Shown here piece after piece: positions 16,461-24,321 of a stretch of 64,000 bases of DNA. The DNA comes from JBLUOA01 sp048060095 (GTDB lineage: Bacteria > Pseudomonadota > Alphaproteobacteria > Rhodobacterales > Rhodobacteraceae), in contig NZ_JBLUOA010000001.1 of the NCBI RefSeq assembly GCF_048060095.1, positions 1,550,001 through 1,614,000 on the forward strand, read 5' to 3'. Below the pieces are notes generated by a model. It made no database searches. It saw only the letters and a program-made list of their open reading frames with translations, and was not told the DNA's origin. The translations under genes were made by a program, and so were the position numbers. The stretch's first letter is position 1. Each line of letters opens with the position of its first letter.

Positions 16461-17112
16461 AAAGCACCCCAATGACAGCTTGTTCGAAGCCCCGCCGATG
16501 GCCGAACAAGAACGCATGGTCGAAGCCGTGTTGTTCGCCAGCGCCGACCCGGTGACAGTCAAGGATCTGGAAGACCGGATGCCGCATGGCTGCGACGCCG
16601 CCGAAGCGTTGGTGCATCTGCGCAAACGCTATGACGGACGCGGCGTTCAGGTGATGCGCGTCGGCGACGCTTGGGCGATGCGCACGGCGGGCGATCTTGG
16701 GTTCCTGATGCAGAAGGAAACGGTCGAAACGCGCAAGCTGTCCCGCGCCGCCGTCGAAACCCTTGCCATCATCGCTTACCATCAGCCTGCGACCCGGGCG
16801 GAGATTGAGGAAATTCGCGGCGTCTCCGTCAGCCGTGGCACGATCGACCAGTTGCTTGAGATGGAGTGGATTCGCTTCGGCCGTCGCCGCATGACGCCGG
16901 GCAGACCGGTTACATATGTCGTGACGCAGGGGTTCCTCGACCACTTCGGGCTGGAAAATGCGCGCGACCTTCCGGGTGTGAAAGAGCTCCGCGCCGCCGG
17001 GTTGCTGGAGAGCCGTCCACCGCCGGGGCTATTGCCAGGTGGGCCGGAGAGCGACGCGGATGAGGATGACGAGGTCGTTCGCGGCCAAAGCGAACTATTC
17101 GAGGACGAATGA
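16453..17112 (+). CDS. scpB: Segregation and condensation protein B
   Basis: From ATG 16453 the product is 219 aa. It shows the double winged-helix ScpB pattern: MVEAVLFASADPVTVKDLEDR at the N-terminus, TRKLSRAAVETLAIIAYHQP in the middle and TRAEIEEIRGVSVSRGTID, RRRMTPGRPVTYVVTQGFLDHFGL toward the end. ScpB binds ScpA and together with SMC compacts and segregates the chromosome. The tail after about residue 185 is Asp/Glu-rich. The gene overlaps scpA by 8 bases. In many alphaproteobacteria tatABC follows; here a 71-aa gene follows instead. Confidence 0.93.
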   Translation: MAEKHPNDSLFEAPPMAEQERMVEAVLFASADPVTVKDLEDRMPHGCDAAEALVHLRKRYDGRGVQVMRVGDAWAMRTAGDLGFLMQKETVETRKLSRAAVETLAIIAYHQPATRAEIEEIRGVSVSRGTIDQLLEMEWIRFGRRRMTPGRPVTYVVTQGFLDHFGLENARDLPGVKELRAAGLLESRPPPGLLPGGPESDADEDDEVVRGQSELFEDE

Positions 17113-17125
17113 ACGGGATAGCATC

Positions 17126-17341
17126 ATGAACGCGAACCGGCTTATCAATATGGTCATCCGCCAGATCACCCGCCGATTGGTCAATCTCGGCATTAACAAG
17201 GGCATCGATATGGCATCCAAGCGCGGCAAGAGCGATGCGGAGATGACTGATGCAGACCGCAAGCAAGCACAAGACGCGAAAGAGATGGCAAAGCGCGCGC
17301 GGCAGGCGCAGCGGGCGACCAAGCGCATCGGTCGATTTTAG
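17126..17341 (+). CDS. Small basic protein, 71 aa, unrecognised
   Basis: From ATG 17126 the frame reads MNANRLINMVIRQITRRLVN, then LGINKGIDMASKRGK and a highly charged helix rich in Lys, Ala and Arg ending TKRIGRF. The N-terminal 25 residues form an amphipathic helix, and the rest could be a coiled coil. I know similar small conserved hypothetical proteins in Rhodobacterales but no function. It starts 13 bases after the scpB stop and is probably cotranscribed with scpAB. It converges with the dCTP deaminase gene 7 bases downstream. Confidence 0.72.
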   Translation: MNANRLINMVIRQITRRLVNLGINKGIDMASKRGKSDAEMTDADRKQAQDAKEMAKRARQAQRATKRIGRF

Positions 17342-17348
17342 AAATCGT

Positions 17349-18431
17349 CTACACTGCTTTGAAATGCTTGGATAATTTTAGACCCTGACCCTGATAATTC
17401 GACTTCAGATCAGCGCCATATAGCTGCTCCGGCACGGCGGACATGCGTTCATAAACCAGCCGTCCGACAACCTGCCCATGTTCCAGCACAAACGGCGCCT
17501 CGTGGCAGCGCACCTCAAGCACACCGCGCGATCCGGCCCCTCCGGCGGAGTGATGACCAAAGCCCGGATCGAAGAACCCCGCATAATGCACCCGGAATTC
17601 GCCAACCATCGCAAGGTAGGGCGCCATTTCGGCGGCGCAATCAGGCGGGATCGTCACGGCCTCCTGACTGACCAGAATGTAGAACGCACCGGGGTCGAGG
17701 ATGATGCGCCCCTCCGTCGTGCGCACTTCCTCCCAATATTCGGCGGGGTCGTAGTGGCCGATCTTTTCCAGATCAATCACGCCGGTATGCGGTTTCGCGC
17801 GGTATCCGACCAGATCGCCCTTCGCGGGCCGCAGGTCGACGGAAAACCCAAGGCCATCGTCGATCACCGCCTCACCATCGACCAGCGCTTCTTCGGCGTG
17901 GCGGCTGGACAGCTCCGCATCCGTCAGCACGGCTTGCCCTGCGCGGAACCTGATCTGGTTCAGCCGCATACCGGGGCGCACCAGCACGGAGAAGGAGCGG
18001 GGGCAAATCTCTGCATAAAGCGGGCCGGAATAGCCGGGGGGAATCCGGTCGAACTCCTCCCCGCCATCGACAATCGTACGGGTCAGAAGATCGAGGCGAC
18101 CGGTTGAGGATTTCGCGTTGGCAACCGCCTGCACGCCTTCGGGCAGCGACAGACTCTCCATCAACGGCACGACATAGACGCAGCCCTTTTCCAGAACCGC
18201 ACCGCCGGCGAGGTCGATCTGGTGCATCTCAAATTCGGAAATTCGGTCGGTGACGGTGTTTCCGGCCCCGGCAAGGAACGACGCGCGCACCCGGTAAGCC
18301 TTTGTTCCCAAACGAAGATCGAGCGACGCAGGTTGTATCTGGTCATCAACAATCGCAGGCGTGCCGGACAGCGCGCCATCCGCGATCATTTGCTGCAAGG
18401 CTTGGCTGGGAAGGACGCCGATGCCGTTCAT
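17349..18431 (-). CDS. dcd: dCTP deaminase, long two-domain form
   Basis: From ATG 18431, with GAGAGGTGGAAAG upstream, the product is 360 aa, nearly twice E. coli Dcd (193 aa). Two dUTPase/dCTP-deaminase folds can be read: the first (about 1-170) has IQPASLDLRLG, NAKSSTGRLDLLTRTIVDGG and RPGMRLNQIRF; the second (about 215-345) has GEFRVHYAGFFDPGFGH, LEVRCHEAPFVLEHGQ and VGRLVYERM. The family deaminates dCTP to dUTP in pyrimidine deoxynucleotide supply. The long form is known in alphaproteobacteria. It lies just downstream of the tRNA-Pro terminator. Confidence 0.88.
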   Translation of the reverse strand: MNGIGVLPSQALQQMIADGALSGTPAIVDDQIQPASLDLRLGTKAYRVRASFLAGAGNTVTDRISEFEMHQIDLAGGAVLEKGCVYVVPLMESLSLPEGVQAVANAKSSTGRLDLLTRTIVDGGEEFDRIPPGYSGPLYAEICPRSFSVLVRPGMRLNQIRFRAGQAVLTDAELSSRHAEEALVDGEAVIDDGLGFSVDLRPAKGDLVGYRAKPHTGVIDLEKIGHYDPAEYWEEVRTTEGRIILDPGAFYILVSQEAVTIPPDCAAEMAPYLAMVGEFRVHYAGFFDPGFGHHSAGGAGSRGVLEVRCHEAPFVLEHGQVVGRLVYERMSAVPEQLYGADLKSNYQGQGLKLSKHFKAV

Positions 18432-18452
18432 CTTTCCACCTCTCAAAACAAA

Positions 18453-18479
18453 CCGCCCAACGCCAAGGGGCGTGGGCGG
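18453..18479 (-). terminator. Rho-independent terminator of tRNA-Pro
   Basis: On the minus strand CCGCCC-ACGCC pairs with GGCGT-GGGCGG around a CCTT loop, with one bulged T, and is followed by TTTGTTTT. It sits between the tRNA 3' end and the dcd ribosome-binding site. Confidence 0.85.
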
Positions 18480-18489
18480 CTGTGTTTGT

Positions 18490-18566
18490 TGGTCGGGCTA
18501 GCAGGACTCGAACCTGCGACCTTCCGTCCCCCAGACGGACGCGCTACCAGGCTGCGCCATAGCCCG
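18490..18566 (-). tRNA. tRNA-Pro (anticodon GGG)
   Basis: The 77-base gene folds into a standard cloverleaf: acceptor stem CGGGCTA/TAGCCCG, D-arm with GGTAGCGC, anticodon stem TCCGT/ACGGA with loop CTGGGGG giving anticodon GGG, and T-arm GCAGGTTCGAGTCCTGC. The 3' CCA is encoded (18490-18492 as TGG on the plus strand). It reads proline codons CCC and CCU. The position after merR is the usual one in alphaproteobacteria. Confidence 0.97.
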
Positions 18567-18577
18567 AACTGGACCCC

Positions 18578-18605
18578 TTCATACTGGTTTTCGCCGCAGG
18601 GGCAA
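18578..18605 (-). promoter_or_regulatory. Likely promoter of tRNA-Pro
   Basis: On the minus strand TTGCCC (18605-18600) and TATGAA (18583-18578) are separated by 16 bases, close to the sigma-70 consensus. The -10 lies about 11 bases before the tRNA 5' end. Confidence 0.45.
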
Positions 18606-18629
18606 GACGGAATACACATACCCGTGGGG

Positions 18630-19421
18630 TCAATCCTGCTTTGCGTCGCCAAGCCGGGATTGAAGGGTTTTCAACCGTTCGTAAAGCGGCGCGATTGCGT
18701 CTTTCTTGGAGTGCAGATGCTCCGCCGTTGCCCGCAGCAAAAGGGCGGAAACGGGGTCTTCGACCTTAATATCCGCGTCGTCCGCCGGATCGTCGGGAAC
18801 ATCGACGGGGGTAATCGGGGCAGGGGTCTTCGCGGCTTGCGACGGCTCCTCCGGCTCTGGCCGTCGGTGCATGAAGGTTGGCGCGGGGTCAGATGGTTCA
18901 GCCTGCTCCGCCTCTTCCTCATCGACCGCAAGATCGTTCGGCATCTCGACCGGTTCCTGTTGCGGCGTTTCAATGGCATTCGCCCGCAGCGCTTCGGTCA
19001 GATCGAATTCGGGTTCCTCAAGACCGACCTCAGCCTCTTCCACAGGTTCTGGCTCCGGCTCTGGCCGGGTTTCCACGACGGGTGCGGGCTCCGGGCGCTC
19101 CTCAATCCGGTGCGCAGTCCCCTCGATCACGTCGCTTTCATCCGTATCAAGCGGCTGGGAGAACGCGGAAACGACCTTAACCCCTTCGGAATGCAGCAGT
19201 TTTTGCACGCCTTTGATCGTCATCCCATCCTGATGCAGCAGCTTCTTGATGCCGCCAAGCAGCAGCATATCGTTGGGGCGGTAATACCGCCGTCCCCCGG
19301 CGCGCTTCACCGGTTTTACCTGACTGAACTTGCTTTCCCAAAAGCGCAGCACATGCGCTGGCGTATCGAGCCACTCTGAAACTTCGCGGATCGTTCGGAA
19401 GGCATCGGGCGATTTGTCCAT
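18630..19421 (-). CDS. MerR-family regulator with long acidic tail
   Basis: The 263-aa protein has an N-terminal MerR winged helix (residues about 8-75: [49 protein letters not shown]). It is followed by about 130 residues very rich in Glu, Pro, Asp and Ala, and a C-terminal helix (about 230-260, [20 protein letters not shown]). No metal-binding cysteines are present, so it is not a metal sensor. The protein is conserved behind ihfA in Rhodobacterales; its target genes are unknown. It begins 14 bases after the ihfA stop. Confidence 0.85.
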   Translation of the reverse strand: MDKSPDAFRTIREVSEWLDTPAHVLRFWESKFSQVKPVKRAGGRRYYRPNDMLLLGGIKKLLHQDGMTIKGVQKLLHSEGVKVVSAFSQPLDTDESDVIEGTAHRIEERPEPAPVVETRPEPEPEPVEEAEVGLEEPEFDLTEALRANAIETPQQEPVEMPNDLAVDEEEAEQAEPSDPAPTFMHRRPEPEEPSQAAKTPAPITPVDVPDDPADDADIKVEDPVSALLLRATAEHLHSKKDAIAPLYERLKTLQSRLGDAKQD

Positions 19422-19435
19422 GCCTATCGCCCCAA

Positions 19436-19738
19436 TTACCGGCTATTCCCGGCAGCGACCCGATCTTTCATCAGGTGGGACGGTCTGAACGTCATGACAC
19501 GACGGGGATGAATCGGAACCTCTTCCCCGGTTTTCGGGTTGCGCCCGATCCGTGCCGCCTTATCGCGCACGCTAAATGTCCCGAAGGATGAGATTTTTAC
19601 GCTTTCGCCGCTGACCAGCGCATCAGATATGTGCTGAAGCACGCTTTCCACCAGATTGGCGGAGTCGTTGCGGGAAAGTCCAACTTCACGAAACACCGCT
19701 TCGCTCAGATCCATACGCGTTAAGGTCTTGTCACTCAT
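19436..19738 (-). CDS. ihfA: Integration host factor alpha subunit
   Basis: From ATG 19738 the product is 100 aa, [20 protein letters not shown] onward. The HU/IHF fold is complete: [20 protein letters not shown] is the core signature, followed by the DNA-intercalating beta-arm [22 protein letters not shown] bends DNA sharply at specific sites for recombination, replication and sigma-54 promoters. The 10 extra codons up to 19768 are not family-like. It lies downstream of fabH in the plsX-fabH-ihfA order common in alphaproteobacteria. Confidence 0.95.
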   Translation of the reverse strand: MSDKTLTRMDLSEAVFREVGLSRNDSANLVESVLQHISDALVSGESVKISSFGTFSVRDKAARIGRNPKTGEEVPIHPRRVMTFRPSHLMKDRVAAGNSR

Positions 19739-19831
19739 TGCCGGCGTCCCTTTTATGATTGGAGACACAATAGAGCGTTGAAATTTTCCGAGTCAATATC
19801 AACGGCTTGGCGCACGCCGTTAATTGGCCGA

Positions 19832-20803
19832 TTACCAGCGGATTACGACCGATCCCCACGCCAATCCGCCGCCGATCGCCTCTGTGACCAGCAAATCGCC
19901 CTCTTTTATCTGACCGCGCGCTTTGCCGACGGACAGGGCGAGGGGAATCGATGCGGCAGAAGTGTTGCCATGATCCTGAACGGTGACGACGACACGCTCC
20001 ATCGGGACGCTCATACGCTTTGCAGTGCCTTGGATGATCCGAATATTCGCCTGATGCGGCACGATCCAATCGACATCGTCGCCCGTCAGCCCGATTTTGT
20101 CGAGCGCGGTATGCGCGGTTTCTGCGAGTTTTTCAACGGCATGACGGAAGACTTCTTTCCCCTGCATCCGCAGATAACCAGTGCTTCCGGTCGAGGTGCC
20201 GCCATCGACGTAGAGAATATCGCGGAACCGTCCATCGGAATGCAGATCGGTTGAAAGGATACCCCGGTCGTTGCTGTCGCCCGATCCTTCGGTGGCCTCA
20301 AGCACCAGCGCGCCTGCGCCGTCCCCGAACAGCACGCTGGTCGTGCGGTCTTCCCAATCCATGATCCGGCTGAAGGTTTCCGCGCCGATCACCAGCACCC
20401 GTTTGGCTTGCCCCGACAGGATCAGCGCATTGGCGTTCGACAGGGCGTAAACAAACCCGGCGCAGACCGCCTGAACGTCAAACGCAAAGCCCCGCGTCAT
20501 GCCAAGGGCGGCTTGCACCATCGTCGCGGCGGACGGGAAAGTCAGATCGGCGGTGGATGTTGCCAAAACAATCGCGTCGATGTCGTCGGCACTCAGCCCT
20601 GCGTCTGCTAGCGCGGCCTTCGCCGCGCGAGCAGCAAGGTCAGAGGTCGTCTCTCCCTCGGCCGCGAAATGGCGGCGTTCGATACCAGAGCGGCTGCGAA
20701 TCCACTCATCACTGGTTTCGATGGTTCTTTCAAATTCAGCGTTCGGGACGACCCGTTCGGGCAGATAGTGCCCGACGCCCCTGACAACGGCGCGTTGTGT
20801 CAT
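19832..20803 (-). CDS. fabH: 3-oxoacyl-ACP synthase III
   Basis: The 323-aa protein has the KAS III triad: Cys114 in FDVQAVCAGFVYAL, His in WIVPHQANIRII and Asn in VQDHGNTSAASIPLAL. It condenses acetyl-CoA with malonyl-ACP to start fatty acid synthesis. The length matches the family. Its ATG overlaps the plsX stop in ATGA form, so the two are translationally coupled. A 94-base gap to ihfA holds a modest inverted repeat (AACGGC...GCCGTT, 19803-19820). Confidence 0.95.
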   Translation of the reverse strand: MTQRAVVRGVGHYLPERVVPNAEFERTIETSDEWIRSRSGIERRHFAAEGETTSDLAARAAKAALADAGLSADDIDAIVLATSTADLTFPSAATMVQAALGMTRGFAFDVQAVCAGFVYALSNANALILSGQAKRVLVIGAETFSRIMDWEDRTTSVLFGDGAGALVLEATEGSGDSNDRGILSTDLHSDGRFRDILYVDGGTSTGSTGYLRMQGKEVFRHAVEKLAETAHTALDKIGLTGDDVDWIVPHQANIRIIQGTAKRMSVPMERVVVTVQDHGNTSAASIPLALSVGKARGQIKEGDLLVTEAIGGGLAWGSVVIRW

Positions 20804-21912
20804 TCATCCAACCTGTCGGATTCTTCTGAGTTGCCGGCATCCTGACTTGCAGCCGCGGCAGATGCAACCCGCGCCGCGAGCCGTTCGGAGAATCCTGACT
20901 GCGCTAACGTAAAGGCAAGCTTGATCGCCGCCGAAATTCCCGTCGCATCGGCAGAGCCGTGAGATTTCACAACCGTTCCGTTCAGCCCAAGGAACACACC
21001 GCCGTTTTGCCGCCGCGGGTCGATCCGTTTGGTCAGACGCCTCAGCGACGTGACCGCGAACAGCGCCCCAAGGCGGGACAGCGGCGAATAACCAAAAGCC
21101 TTGCGCAGCAATTCCCGGATCAGCGTGGCCGTGCCTTCGCCGGTCTTCAGCGCGACATTTCCGGTGAAACCATCGGTCACGATCACATCCACGCGGGAGG
21201 AGGGGATATCGCCACCCTCAACAAACCCGACGAATTCAAAATTCGCGGGGCCCGAGGCTTCTTCGATCAAATCATGGGCCAGCTTCAGCTCAGCCCGGCC
21301 CTTGTGCTCTTCGGTGCCGACATTCAACAGGCCGATCCGCGGCGGATCGATCCCCATGCCGTTGCGCGCGTAAGACGCGCCCATAAGCGCGTATTGCAGA
21401 AGGTCTTGTTCATCCGCTTTGATATCCGCGCCGACATCCAGCATCACGTTGAACCCACCCGCGTTACGGGATGGCCAAAGGCACGCAATCGCGGGGCGGT
21501 TCACGCCGGGCAGTTTCCGCAGGCGGATCATCGACAGCGCCATCAGCGCGCCGGTATTGCCGCAAGATACGGCGACGGTCGCCTCTCCGTTGCGGACGGC
21601 CTCAATCGCGGACCACATCGACGTGCCTTTACCTGAACGCACGACATTGCTGGGTTTCGCGTCCATCGTGACGACGTCGTCGGCGTGGCGGACCTCGCAC
21701 ACGTCGGCAAGACCGCGGCGCTTTGCGATCAACGCGTTCAGCTTTGCCGCGTCGCCATGCACGATAAACCCGATGTCCGAATTAATACCCGCAGACAAGG
21801 CAAGGCCGGCGACAACTGCCGCCGGGCCACGATCTCCGCCCATGGCGTCGATAGATATAATGGTGCGCTTTCCCGCGCCCGAGGCCGTCTGAGTGGAACT
21901 ATCCGTCGTCAT
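20800..21912 (-). CDS. plsX: Phosphate acyltransferase PlsX
   Basis: The 370-aa protein has the PlsX N-terminal signature IISIDAMGGDRGPAAVVAGL, then GNTGALMALS and VIVTDGFTGNVALKTGEGTA. PlsX converts acyl-ACP and inorganic phosphate to acyl-phosphate, the donor for PlsY in phospholipid synthesis. The C-terminus ends in an unusual run of Ala/Ser/Asp/Glu (about 335-370). The gene starts 26 bases after rpmF and overlaps fabH, giving the classic yceD-rpmF-plsX-fabH order. Confidence 0.95.
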   Translation of the reverse strand: MTTDSSTQTASGAGKRTIISIDAMGGDRGPAAVVAGLALSAGINSDIGFIVHGDAAKLNALIAKRRGLADVCEVRHADDVVTMDAKPSNVVRSGKGTSMWSAIEAVRNGEATVAVSCGNTGALMALSMIRLRKLPGVNRPAIACLWPSRNAGGFNVMLDVGADIKADEQDLLQYALMGASYARNGMGIDPPRIGLLNVGTEEHKGRAELKLAHDLIEEASGPANFEFVGFVEGGDIPSSRVDVIVTDGFTGNVALKTGEGTATLIRELLRKAFGYSPLSRLGALFAVTSLRRLTKRIDPRRQNGGVFLGLNGTVVKSHGSADATGISAAIKLAFTLAQSGFSERLAARVASAAAASQDAGNSEESDRLDE

Positions 21913-21938
21913 GCCTGGTCGCGAAGCGAAAACGCAGC

Positions 21939-22148
21939 TTATGCTGCGTCTTCGTCGTCCAGATCGACCTCATCCGCCAGCGCGACGACTTCGCGGTCGT
22001 CGTAGTGCCCGCAGGCGCCACAAACGTGGTGCGGACGCTTCAACTCGCCGCAATTCGGGCACTCTGCCGGGTTGCCAGCGACCAGCGCGTCATGCGCACG
22101 GCGCATGTTACGGCGGGACTTCGTAATCTTATTCTGAGGGACAGCCAT
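21939..22148 (-). CDS. rpmF: 50S ribosomal protein L32
   Basis: The 69-aa protein starts [20 protein letters not shown], the universal L32 start. It keeps the four-cysteine zinc site: Cys30 and Cys33 (CPNC) and Cys43 and Cys46 (CGAC). The C-terminal tail VDLDDEDAA is acidic, as in related bacteria. It lies between yceD and plsX. Confidence 0.97.
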   Translation of the reverse strand: MAVPQNKITKSRRNMRRAHDALVAGNPAECPNCGELKRPHHVCGACGHYDDREVVALADEVDLDDEDAA

Positions 22149-22312
22149 GTCTCAACCTCGGTATTCGGGGGGCATTCGTCGTTCTAAGCCCCGGTTATTA
22201 CAGAATTTTACAGCAAAGGCACCGAACGTGCACAGCCGTCTAACCCTGCGTGTAAACAAGGCCGGGAACATACTGCGATTCCCAAGCGACGCAACCCTTT
22301 TCTTTGCCTGTC

Positions 22313-22873
22313 TTAATCGTCTTTTTTCAGTTTGTCACGCAAGCCTGCAAGACCGGCAAAGGGGCGCAAATCTTCGTCTTTGATCGGCGTCACACCGGGC
22401 GCGGCATGAACCACCTCGCCAAGCTCCGCGCCGGGGGCTTTCGGGTAGGCGGGCAGGGCGAGCGCCAGCGCCTCGATCATCGCGGCACCCAGATCAATGT
22501 CGGCCTTCAGCAGTTCGACATCGACATCCTCGGGAATCTCGGCCTCCTCCGCCGGGTCCAATTCCGGCAGATCGCGGACATAGCTGCGCTCAACCGCCTC
22601 ATCGATCCGCGTCACCACAGGCTCAAGCGTGACTACGCACGGCTGCACCACCGTCGCGCCCAGATTTGCGTTCAGAACCCAGTCTTCCGGCCCCCGGGCG
22701 GTCAGCGTGCCCTCAAACCGCAGTTTTTTCAGGTCCAGCAGCCCCAGATACTCCGCAATCGCCTGCCGCACCTCCGCCTCCGGAGTCACCTCAAACCGGG
22801 TCGGTTTGCGCGTCGGCAGGTCCGACACACGCAATAGTTGCTGAAATGGTTGGCTTTTTTTGCTGTCGCTCAT
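22313..22873 (-). CDS. yceD: YceD/DUF177-family protein
   Basis: From ATG 22873 the product is 186 aa, MSDSKKSQPFQQLLRVSDLP onward. The DUF177 pattern is seen in LRFEGTLTARGPEDWVLNA, VVQPCVVTLEPVVTRIDEAV and the acidic ELDPAEEAEIPEDVDVELL. The family member in E. coli and plants (DUF177) is linked to 23S rRNA maturation and ribosome assembly; the cysteine in QPCVVTLEPV is conserved. It lies 164 bases upstream of rpmF on the same strand. The frame is open further upstream to 23368 but runs into the divergent bamE gene. Confidence 0.9.
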   Translation of the reverse strand: MSDSKKSQPFQQLLRVSDLPTRKPTRFEVTPEAEVRQAIAEYLGLLDLKKLRFEGTLTARGPEDWVLNANLGATVVQPCVVTLEPVVTRIDEAVERSYVRDLPELDPAEEAEIPEDVDVELLKADIDLGAAMIEALALALPAYPKAPGAELGEVVHAAPGVTPIKDEDLRPFAGLAGLRDKLKKDD

Positions 22874-22960
22874 CTGAACCACGCTTCCTTTCTTGAACAG
22901 GCGGCGTTCCTTCTGTAAGCCGGATAAGAGGCAAAGACAGGCGTGGCAAGAGGCTCCGAC

Positions 22961-23425
22961 ATGGTGAAATCCGGAATCTGGCTGAAAAGCATGGTGGTGG
23001 GGCTTGTCCTGCTGTCCTTGGGCGCTTGTGCCGCGACCTATCGCAATCATGGCTATGTGCCGACCGACGCCGACCTCGAAAACGTCATCGTCGGCGTTGA
23101 TACGCAGGAAACCGTGGGGGAAACCATTGGCCGCCCGACCGCGTCCGGTCTGCTGCAGGGGGCCGATTGGTATTACGTCCAAAGCCGCTGGCGCCACTTT
23201 GCCTATCGCAAACCGAAAGAACTTGACCGCGAAGTGCTTGCGATCCGGTTCAACCAGTCCGGCGTTGTTGAGAATATCGAACGCTTCGGCCTTGAAGACG
23301 GCCGCGTGATCGTTCTGTCCCGTCGCGTGACGGACAGCAACATTCGCGGCGTGTCGTTCATCCGGCAACTGCTTGGCAACCTTGGCAACTTCACCGCCGA
23401 TCAGTTCCTTGGGGACGATAACTGA
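22961..23425 (+). CDS. bamE: Outer-membrane assembly lipoprotein BamE (SmpA/OmlA)
   Basis: From ATG 22961, with AAGAGG 7 bases upstream, the product is 154 aa. A signal peptide ends in the lipobox SLGAC (lipidated Cys23). The BamE fold follows, with VGVDTQETVGETIGRPTASG, WYYVQSRWRHFAYRKP and LAIRFNQSGVVENI. BamE is the small lipoprotein of the BAM complex that inserts beta-barrel proteins in the outer membrane. A GTG at 22943 in frame is an alternative start. It is divergent from yceD, a common alphaproteobacterial arrangement. Confidence 0.92.
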   Translation: MVKSGIWLKSMVVGLVLLSLGACAATYRNHGYVPTDADLENVIVGVDTQETVGETIGRPTASGLLQGADWYYVQSRWRHFAYRKPKELDREVLAIRFNQSGVVENIERFGLEDGRVIVLSRRVTDSNIRGVSFIRQLLGNLGNFTADQFLGDDN

Positions 23426-23430
23426 CGCGC

Positions 23431-23458
23431 TGTCATCGGCCTGTCAAATCACTGTCAC
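23431..23458 (+). promoter_or_regulatory. Pho box upstream of olsB
   Basis: Three direct repeats with exact 11-base period: TGTCAT at 23431, TGTCAA at 23442 and TGTCAC at 23453. The form and period match the PhoB-binding site; the box before pstS in this window has the same period. A fourth TGTCAC starts at 23476, one base out of phase. The olsB ATG lies 72 bases beyond the third repeat. Confidence 0.8.
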
Positions 23459-23529
23459 ACCTTGCGGGCACACTCTGTCACGCACATATGCTATCCGATC
23501 GACCGGGTGGAGCATGAGGGGAGGCCGTG

Positions 23530-24282
23530 ATGCTTGCGCTTAAAAAAGGCCGCTACGCCGCACGCATGGCAGAGTCCGCGACTGACGTTCAGGCGGCCCA
23601 AGGGTTGCGCCATCGCTGCTTCCTCGCCGAAACCGGGGCGGTCGGGCCATCCGGCACCGTTGACGCCGACGCGTTCGATCCGATTTGCAAACATATTCTG
23701 GTGGAAGAACTCCGCACCGGGCGGCTGGTCTGCTGCTTTCGCCTTCTGCCGCTCAAGCATGGCAGCGAGATCGGGCAAAGCTATTCGGCGCAATATTATG
23801 AACTATCCGCACTGCAATCCTTCGACGGGCCGATGGTTGAAATGGGCCGCTTTTGCGTCGACCCCGACTATACCGACCCTGACATCCTGCGCGTCGCGTG
23901 GGGCGCGATGACCCGCTTTGTGGATGAAGAGGGGGTCGAGATGTTGTTCGGTTGCTCTTCCTTCAAAGGCACCGAAGCGGCGGCCTATATGGATGCCTTC
24001 GCTCTGCTGAAACAACGCCACCTCGCCCCGAAACGCTGGCTGCCACGGGTCAAGGCGCCGAACGTGTTTCGCTTTGCCGACCGCCTGCGCCGCAAACCCG
24101 ACGCGAAGCGCGCCATTCTGGGGATGCCACCCTTGCTGCGCAGCTACCTTGTCATGGGCGGGTGGGTCAGCGACCATGCGGTTGTCGACCGCGAGATGAA
24201 CACGCTCCACGTCTTTACCGGACTTGAAGTTCGCGCGATCCCCAAGGCCCGCAAGCGTCTGCTGCGCGGCGTCGCCGGTTAG
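23530..24282 (+). CDS. olsB: L-ornithine N-alpha-acyltransferase (ornithine-lipid synthesis)
   Basis: The 250-aa protein belongs to the OlsB branch of GNAT-fold acyltransferases: LRHRCFLAETGAVGP, DAFDPICKHILVEE, LVCCFRLLP, MVEMGRFCVDPDY and MLFGCSSFKGTE are the family landmarks in order. OlsB transfers a 3-hydroxyacyl group from ACP to the alpha-amino group of ornithine, giving lyso-ornithine lipid. OlsA, which adds the second acyl chain, is not in the window. The start has GGGGAGG 5 bases upstream; a GTG directly before it could also be used. The Pho box in front implies induction by phosphate starvation, when phosphorus-free lipids replace phospholipids. Confidence 0.85.
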   Translation: MLALKKGRYAARMAESATDVQAAQGLRHRCFLAETGAVGPSGTVDADAFDPICKHILVEELRTGRLVCCFRLLPLKHGSEIGQSYSAQYYELSALQSFDGPMVEMGRFCVDPDYTDPDILRVAWGAMTRFVDEEGVEMLFGCSSFKGTEAAAYMDAFALLKQRHLAPKRWLPRVKAPNVFRFADRLRRKPDAKRAILGMPPLLRSYLVMGGWVSDHAVVDREMNTLHVFTGLEVRAIPKARKRLLRGVAG

Positions 24283-24321
24283 GTCATTGACGCCGCCCCA
24301 TCTGGGCGATAGCCCGCAAGC

